Source: Lingula anatina
Lineage: Eukaryota; Brachiopoda; Lingulata; Lingulida; Lingulidae
Assembly: GCF_001039355.2 (NCBI RefSeq)
Contig: NW_019775565.1
Coordinates: 98,245-162,244, forward strand
DNA length: 64,000 nt
Direction of reading: 5' to 3'
Shown here: positions 57,341 through 64,000 of the stretch, one piece after another
Numbering within the stretch: the stretch's first letter is position 1
How the letters are laid out: each line of letters opens with the position of its first letter
The notes under the pieces: generated by a model
What the model was told of the DNA's origin: nothing
The model's database searches: none
Seen by the model: only the letters and a program-made list of their open reading frames with translations
Program-made: the position numbers and the translations under genes

Positions 57341-59565
57341 GTCAGCATGAAATTTAATGAAAATTTGATTCTAGGGTGTGCGAAATACAACAGATAAGAT
57401 TGTTTAAGAGCAAAATATGCATCTCCATTCTTTATGACAAATGTTACATTTGGTTTGATATAAATACTTAATTTCAATACAGGTGTTATAGGCATAAGCT
57501 ATCTTCTTGTGTGCCCAATGATTGACATAAAGCCTTCTTGTCCTACCTTGGAGTATCTGTGTGCCATTGTAGACAGGAGATAGTGGATAAAGCATATTTA
57601 TTTCCCATTTAATCAGTATCTGTATTTGGTTGCTCTTAAAGCCAGCCATTACTGAATTGACAATGGTAAAGTATGTTCATTCTTAATGGTTGATTCAATA
57701 CCTATAGCTCCATCATGGATGGGTGAGGTCTAAAAGCTATACCCTCTCCCAAGTCTACTGTGATTTAATGTGATGAGTGGGAAATTAGTGACTTTTTGTG
57801 TGAAGACAAACTTGTAGATGGTGCCCTTTGAGTGTCATTTCAGCATCTGTTTTCCTAAATATCATGCAGTGGGATACTGAAATAAACAGCAGGTCATTTG
57901 CTGGGAAGAACTTGTTCGCCGCAATTGAACACTATTAGGTGTAGTATGTTTTGGTCGATAAACTTTAAAGCTGCTGTTTCGTGTTTTCATATCATGCCAG
58001 CTCCTGTCAGATTGGAGAACTAGTACTGAGACATGATCGCAACCTGGAAGTTTTTATCAGGTCTGTTAGGATAGGAAACTGGCTACAGGCTCTCACCATC
58101 ATCCTTCGTTTACTTTGCTGCAGCTTAGTCGACAGTCATTGTGTCGAGCTTGCAGTCTCAAAAAGGGGGAGCTGGGCTTTTTCTGAAAAAAGTGGACCTT
58201 CTACCAAGAAATGTTTGTGTACTTAGATAAAATTCTTTCCAGAACCCCACTGGCTACAGGCCTGTATTTGATGGTCAAAGCACCAAGGACAAGGGACGTA
58301 CAAACAGTTGTAGCTGTGGGCGAGGATCATAGAACACGTATGTAAAAGGACTTTGTATCCTTCAGTTTGAAGCTGACCATGTAGAAATAACCTTCTGACA
58401 AATATTAAGTGATCAGGTGGTAATAAATGCTTAATGAATGTTGTGCATTAATGCAGACTACCTTATCCTTCTCCATATATTTCTTCTCTGAAAAGGACTC
58501 TTTATTTGACCCATACCTAACACTGCTATGCCATATCTACATGTAGACCTATTGTTAAAGTTTGAAGATTTGAGAGAAGCATTGGAACTGTATATCTGAG
58601 AAATCAACATTTGATGTTTTTTAAAAGCTGGAGAGAAACCCCAGGTTATTTGTTACGGATGTTCAAATGGTGTACCAATCCGACCTCTGGGAAAGAAGGT
58701 AAATACCAAAAAAAGGTGCCACCCCACCTGGTTATATTTCCCCAGAGAAACTGCTTACCTACTTCTGATATGGTTGTTTCATTCCTTGTAAACTCACCAC
58801 CGGTTGTATAATAGGTTAAATGTTTTACTTGCAGTTTGTACCCCCAGCCTGTGGCTAATATAAAATGTCCCCATTTCTAATTCCATAATATTTTATCTAA
58901 ATATATATGTACCCAAAATGAATTAATTCCCCCATTGCAGTTGTAAAGAATGCTGTAATAAGATTTTGAATATTCCAATGCTTTACATGTCTTATGTGAG
59001 GCTACAATGATTATTGTACAACAGGCTGTCTTTGCCCAGTATGAAACATGTCTATATTTTGTTATTAAGCTTTAAAGGTCTCCCACATGTATCTGAAGTT
59101 TTTGAAGAAATGTAGTTTATCTTGGGAAAAAAGCACAAAGCATTGCTTGACTCCTCCCTGCAACAGAATAGGAAGTTTTGAACAATGTAGGTCTGACATG
59201 CAGTGGAATTTTGACACAAGGTTCAGGTACTTGATATGTTCTTTTTCACGTTTAGTTCCTGTATAATGTAAAACACACAGCTTTTTATTTAAACATAGAT
59301 ATAACACTTAGGCCCTAGTGATTTTGAGATGTGTACAGTATACCCTTACGCCTTGTAAACTGAATGCCATTGATTTAAATGAGTACTATGCAGTAGCGCC
59401 GATGCCTTTTCTGTAATGAAATATTCTTTAAACAATCACCTGTGTTGTTTTTGATAAGTGTAAAATCAATTTTTCTTAAATATTGTGACAACCTTTTTAT
59501 CAGGATATGACCCTTACCTGTGGAGATCTTACATTTAGTTTCAAATGATCGGCAATATGTCACTT
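57341..59565. other. Interior of the fold-back structure; no gene recognised
   Basis: About 2.2 kb between the inverted arrays. Frames are short. It contains a repeat at 58160-58245 related to one in intron 6 of the Tan-like gene. I see no transposase or reverse transcriptase motif. If the arms are transposon ends, this would be a non-autonomous element, or an autonomous one too decayed to recognise. Confidence 0.45.
58155..58250 (+). repeat. Dispersed repeat related to 14870-14955
   Basis: Shares the ordered blocks TTTTTCTGAAAAA, TGGACCTTCTACCAAGAAAT, TAGATAAAAT and CCAG with the intronic repeat at 14870, in the same orientation. Confidence 0.55.
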
Positions 59566-59569
59566 AGTA

Positions 59570-59930
59570 TGAATCGATACTTTAAACATGTTACTGTGAC
59601 ATTGGCCGGGTTATCGAAATGTAGACATGATGGCATTTTGTCCGAGCTAAAAATGCCATGACCTTAAAAATAAGGTCATAACATTGACCTCTGGTGGCCT
59701 TGACAGCAATTGCATATTATTCACAGAACCTCACTTAGTAGGAAATGATATTTAAACATGCTTCTATGACACCCAATTACAAAGGTTTAGATAATATGGG
59801 AATTTTCTGCTCGAAAAATGCAGTGTCCTTGAAATTAGGGTGATGACCTTGACCCCAAATGACTCTGAAAAAATTTGCAAAAGATTGGCGATGCATCATC
59901 CAATATAGTTGATACTAAAATATGTATTCA
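59570..59930 (-). repeat. Inverted array of the 163-bp repeat, right arm of the fold-back structure
   Basis: Two or three units on the minus strand. Landmarks GACCTCTGGTGGCCTTGACA (about 59683) and CTTGACCCCAAATGACTC (about 59851) are complements of the left-arm landmark. Spacing is about 170 bases. Confidence 0.75.
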
Positions 59931-59944
59931 ATTCTCCACTCAGC

Positions 59945-60668
59945 TATTATTTAGAATTCATGCAGGGAAGCCATGCCTGTGTTTTTTAAAGAAATATTTA
60001 TACCTTTCTATTTATTCCCTGCACGTCTTGGAAAAGTATGTGTGAATATCTTACTGATGAAACAATTTATGTTTGTGTAAGTCGGGTTAGTCCTTTCTTA
60101 TGACACATCCCTTTGCATGGATATTTTTGTGTCAGCTCAAATGAGTCAATACACTGACAGAGAGAGGAGAATGTGTTGATCTGCAATTCTCATGGGTCTG
60201 CATGTACATCAGACTCATAACATGATAGCCCGGCTGTTAATAAATCTCTCTCAAAAATGTTACCATACTATAATGTGTACTGCACAATGTGAAAGTTTGT
60301 GAATGCTTGAATGGAAGGCTTATTTATGAAGAGAGCATTAATAAGTATGAAAATAATTATGCATTCTAGCTTACAAAATCTGTGTATGTCTTATTCATTA
60401 CATGTGACAGGTAATAATAAAGATGATTTGGCTAAAATTCCAAACTTATGTAGCAAACTTTGTTTATTCTTGTATTTTTGCCAAATAAAAATAAAAGATG
60501 TTTCAATATTTAATCTTTTATTTCATTCATAATCTCTATCCAGTTAATGCTACATTGATACTGCAGCTTATGCTTTGTACATAACAATATGTTAATAATA
60601 ATAACATTTTTTTTTCCTAACCTCATCTGGCTACTACTTGGACGATCAATCAGCGAGGCATGGGGGCA
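59945..60668. other. No recognisable gene
   Basis: AT-rich stretch between the fold-back structure and the gypsy LTR. Only short frames without motifs. Confidence 0.45.
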
Positions 60669-61003
60669 TGTCGGGAGCGCCCGGAGATTAAGAGACGCTC
60701 CCGACGACGTAATTATGTAAATAGAATCCATTTACTTTTGGCGAGCTAATTGGACATGGTCCTGCAGCAGAAATCCGCATAAGATCGTCGCGATAAAAGG
60801 AAGTAGTATAAAATATCATATTTGTTATGAATCTTGGTCAGTTGTTTTAACAATATTTAAAAATAAAGCAGCGTTACGTTGATTTATCCTTGTGGTTGAC
60901 TTGGTTTCTGGCGCACACACTTACGTGTAGTTTTAGACATTCGAATCTGGGATCGATAGTGAGAGTGAAAGGTTACTTGTGTAAGTGAGCGTAAGTGAAC
61001 GAT
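60669..61003 (+). repeat. Ty3/gypsy-type LTR, copy 2 (apparently solo)
   Basis: Begins TGTCGGGAGCGCCCGGAG with the GGGAGCG/CGCTCCC hairpin. It then has TATAAAATAT (about 60810), AATAAAGCAGCGTTACG (about 60862) and ends near GTAAGTGAACGAT. It matches the complement of 32484-32789 throughout. No coding remnant or polypurine tract is seen upstream, and a TA microsatellite follows directly, so it is probably a solo LTR. Confidence 0.75.
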
Positions 61004-61007
61004 GTTT

Positions 61008-61008
<1 letters not shown>

Positions 61009-61087
<79 letters not shown>
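61009..61087. repeat. (TA)n microsatellite
   Basis: About 78 bases of TA with one interruption (TATTTATA), abutting the LTR end. Confidence 0.95.
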
Positions 61088-61089
<2 letters not shown>

Positions 61090-61091
<2 letters not shown>

Positions 61092-62468
61092 ATGTATAAT
61101 TATATACCTTGGAAATTTTAACTAAAAGGCCATACATATATGCCTACATATATTTAGCCATCAAACATGTCCTACTGCTAAACACATCCAGGCTTTTAGG
61201 GTGTACCATGCGCTAAAGTAACGCTATAGTAACAAAACTGTCATAAAAACGAGCTACTTGTATGCAAAATTCCAAAATCATTAGTTAGGCGTTACCGTAT
61301 GCACGTACATTGTACACGTACCTTTATCTTAGCTTTATAGATACACCTTATCCCCACCAAAACATTATGGAAAATATAAAGAATAAAACGAGACAAAACT
61401 TCACTGGCTCATATCCATGTTGTTCAGACTAGTAAACATTTAACATTAACTGGGTTTTTCTACGGTACCGTCACGGCAACACAGGCAATCTGACTTGAGT
61501 TTTTTTTTATTATTTTTTTAATGTTTTTTTTCCAATGCATTGTTTCAGCGTATTAGCAGATAGTGATGCTGTGGCCGGTAATGATGCGCATTCTGTAGAC
61601 CATTAATCCCAGAGAACAACTATCTTTTCTGTTTCTAATTATTTAATTTTATTCAGTATACGGATATTTATATTCGGTTTACTGCTAGTGATTATATTGG
61701 GTTTAAATAGACTGATATTTTGTTTTAGAAGTTAAAACCAACTTTCAGTCTTCAATTGGCCTGAAAACCAGTTATACGAGGTGTGTTGATTTTTTTTTCA
61801 AGAGGTGTAATTAATGTAGAATCCACAGGTAGTTGTTGATATATATCAATGCCAAGCAAGAAGATCTTATCATAATGCTATTTTAAAGCATCTGCTAACC
61901 TCAAAACAATAGCACTTATTTTAATATTAAAAAATTTATTGAGCACAAAATGGTATGAATACATTTGTAGGCTATCTAGACAACATTATTTACACAATAT
62001 ATAAGGATATACATTTATATATGTTTGCATATGTAGTATGCTAAATTACACGTGTTAATGCATGATATGCTATAAAATTAATTAAGCTATTCACAGCATT
62101 ATCAGTTTAACAACTAGTGGCTGTGATGTACTAAATTGCAGGTGAGCTATGTAGCTTTAACAGCAGTCTTTACAAATTCTGCTATTACTTTGAGACTTTT
62201 TTCACAGTAATGATAAGGAGAATTGACAATACATGACCACTGTCCTCTAGACACTGATACACACATGACCACTGTCCTCTAGACATTGATTCGCTGATTT
62301 TCAAGAGTTCATCATGCATTCGTTGCCTTTCAACAGAATATTTTAGGATATATCAAAGAATGAAATAATTTAAAAAATATATTTTATGAAATGCATTTCA
62401 TTTTTTGGTTTCTTATTCAGGCAATTACTTACTTTCTTTGAACTGATTGTTATGAGTTTATAAATACA

Positions 62469-62503
<35 letters not shown>

Positions 62504-64000
62504 GAGACAATAAAATATCGTGGAAGACATGTATTATGCCGTTATCAATAACCTTAAACATTATTTTTGAAATAACTCTAGTTCTCATTTCATACAAAGT
62601 TACAGATATATGCTTATTTATTGAATTGTAAAATATGACTACAATTTTTATGACTGATATTTTTTTATCAACAAGTGCCGTCTCCGCAGTTCAGCTTTAT
62701 TCATTACATCACCAATGTTTCCACTCCTACTTCACTCCGTGATTCCAGCACTATGCCAACACAATAGTACTGACTACGAATAGCAGCCGTAATACCACAA
62801 AATTCCATGTCACCTTTAAATACGGATGTGTCAACGTTTTGACGCTTTATTTCTTTTAATGTTTTGCAAAATTATTTGGTAAAAATGTCGGTAATTAAAA
62901 TCTACTTGTATTTTTCATCGCTGCACATGTATCTCATTTTAAATTCTCTAAGTGAACAAAAAAGCCGAGACGACGATTCCAGGATGTGTTAATTTTGACG
63001 CTTTGTTTATTCTTTTAATATTTTGTAAAAAATAACCAGTAAATGTCGTTACCCTTATTGTTTTATCGTTTCATTTTAGATTTTCTAAGTGAACAATAAA
63101 ACAAGTTGCAGGGCGTACAGAAATAGAGAAGAAGAATGCTATCAACGGTGTATAGTTACTAATTATTATCGTGTTTGATTTATCAACAAATACTATAACA
63201 GATCGGTAAAAATCCAAGTATCACCAAGATATTTAAAAAATCAGGGAAAACCAATTTAGTATCTTCATCAAAAAGATGGGAATGTGAAAAAACACGATGC
63301 GCGCGCGATCTGTCACGATAATTTTCTTGTATTCTAAGTGATAAATGCCTCAACCTAAAAGAACATACAGATAGATGAAACCGCGCAATCAGTTTCAAAT
63401 AAATCGGCGACCTATTAGCAACAGGTTGGATACCACAAATAGGCTTTTCAATCACCCGTAGGTATTCATTACTCCACCGAAGGCAAGTGTAACGAAACTG
63501 AGGGACCGAATCGCAGAAGGTCCGCCCTCCATATAGTTATACGTATTAGGGTTAGCCTGATATAAGTGGGTCAAAATCTAGGGCGATCAGGCTCACCTGT
63601 ACCAATGAATGGGAAGCGGGACTCTCTGTCACGTTGCACCGGCGCAACTAGACATTTTACCAGACTTTATTTGGGAAAAACCATATTGCAATGGTCGCTG
63701 ACCTTTTTGAAATAAGTGACAGTTGCAAGTGTTTTTGTTCAGTGTGACCGTAACCGCACAGGCCCTACGACCTCAGACACCAAGTATTAAAGCAACATAC
63801 TGTGAAGGATCAAACTATACTGCCTTAGAAAAAAGGGATATCCCTAGCGCAACTTGTAGAGTGTTACAGAAAATCTTGACATTATCTAATGTGTTTTTAT
63901 TCAAATTATAAAATGATTGTTTTGCAAACTGATCACAAGTGACCACCATATTTTGCGGATGCTTAAAGGTTGCTTATGCAAGGCTGACACTTGCACGACT
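61090..64000. other. No recognisable gene; small tandem repeats
   Basis: A 38-bp unit (CATGACCACTGTCCTCTAGACA) is repeated twice at about 62234-62290. An ATT trinucleotide run lies at 62470-62502. A diverged tandem pair at about 62826-62990 and 62995-63105 shares TTTGACGCTTT, TTCTTTTAAT and TCTAAGTGAACAA. A block at 61535-61576 resembles 44305-44350. The open frame 63723-63911 (+) has no motif. Confidence 0.5.

Noticed and set aside
1-64000. tRNA, rRNA or other structured RNA genes
   Set aside because: I found no cloverleaf with A and B boxes and no rRNA-like conserved stretch by eye. A covariance-model search would be needed to exclude them.

Overview
This is a window of animal nuclear DNA, most likely from a marine invertebrate (lophotrochozoan or invertebrate deuterostome; I cannot fix the phylum). 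It is AT-rich and full of microsatellites. It has GT-AG introns, one 492-bp N gap (41641-42132) and three single-N joints (17469, 20802, 30048). There are no operons, no ribosome-binding sites and no viral or bacterial gene clusters. Only two ordinary host genes could be rebuilt; almost everything else recognisable is a mobile element, usually broken.

Host genes. (1) A minus-strand gene at 14173-19505 for a Tan / beta-alanyl-dopamine hydrolase-like, acyl-CoA:6-APA acyltransferase-family enzyme. Eight exons were found with matching splice phases, but the segment that should hold the catalytic cysteine is missing, and a single-N joint flanked by a local duplication lies in that intron. Exons 1-2 and their flanks are repeated about 10 kb upstream (27785-29186). 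(2) A plus-strand gene at 36383-40383, six exons and 544 aa, encoding a TLDc domain followed by an IFI44/IFI44L-type GTPase domain. Its TLDc domain carries a Tyr/Asn/Gly-rich insert, and a G-rich minisatellite lies just upstream.

Layout. 1-9386: no gene seen, microsatellites only. 9387-12016: a 2.6-kb element with P-like features and a decayed THAP domain. 13631-36325: the Tan-like gene; a direct segmental duplication (A 17627-20800, B 27177-31650) separated exactly by a broken BEL/Pao retrotransposon; a LINE fragment; a Mutator-like long-TIR element with a 9-bp target duplication; a Ty3/gypsy tail with its LTR; and five copies of one TTA-flanked MITE family. 36383-40383: the TLDc-GTPase gene. 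40470-48790: AT repeats, a palindromic MITE, the gap, a 59-bp minisatellite, two LINE pseudogenes (one split by another MITE) and a spliced integrase relic of Ginger/GIN type. 48960-54306: a DIRS/Ngaro-type tyrosine-recombinase retrotransposon with split direct repeats, on the minus strand. 55243-64000: a truncated Mutator-like copy, a THAP relic, a large fold-back structure with inverted arrays of a repeat of about 163 bp, a second gypsy LTR, and unassigned AT-rich DNA.

The two host genes have no evident functional link. The most informative part is 13.6-33 kb, where the gene, its partial duplicate, the BEL element and nested transposons give a relative order of events. It also raises the question whether the duplication is real or an assembly of two haplotypes in tandem. 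No wholly new multi-gene system was found.
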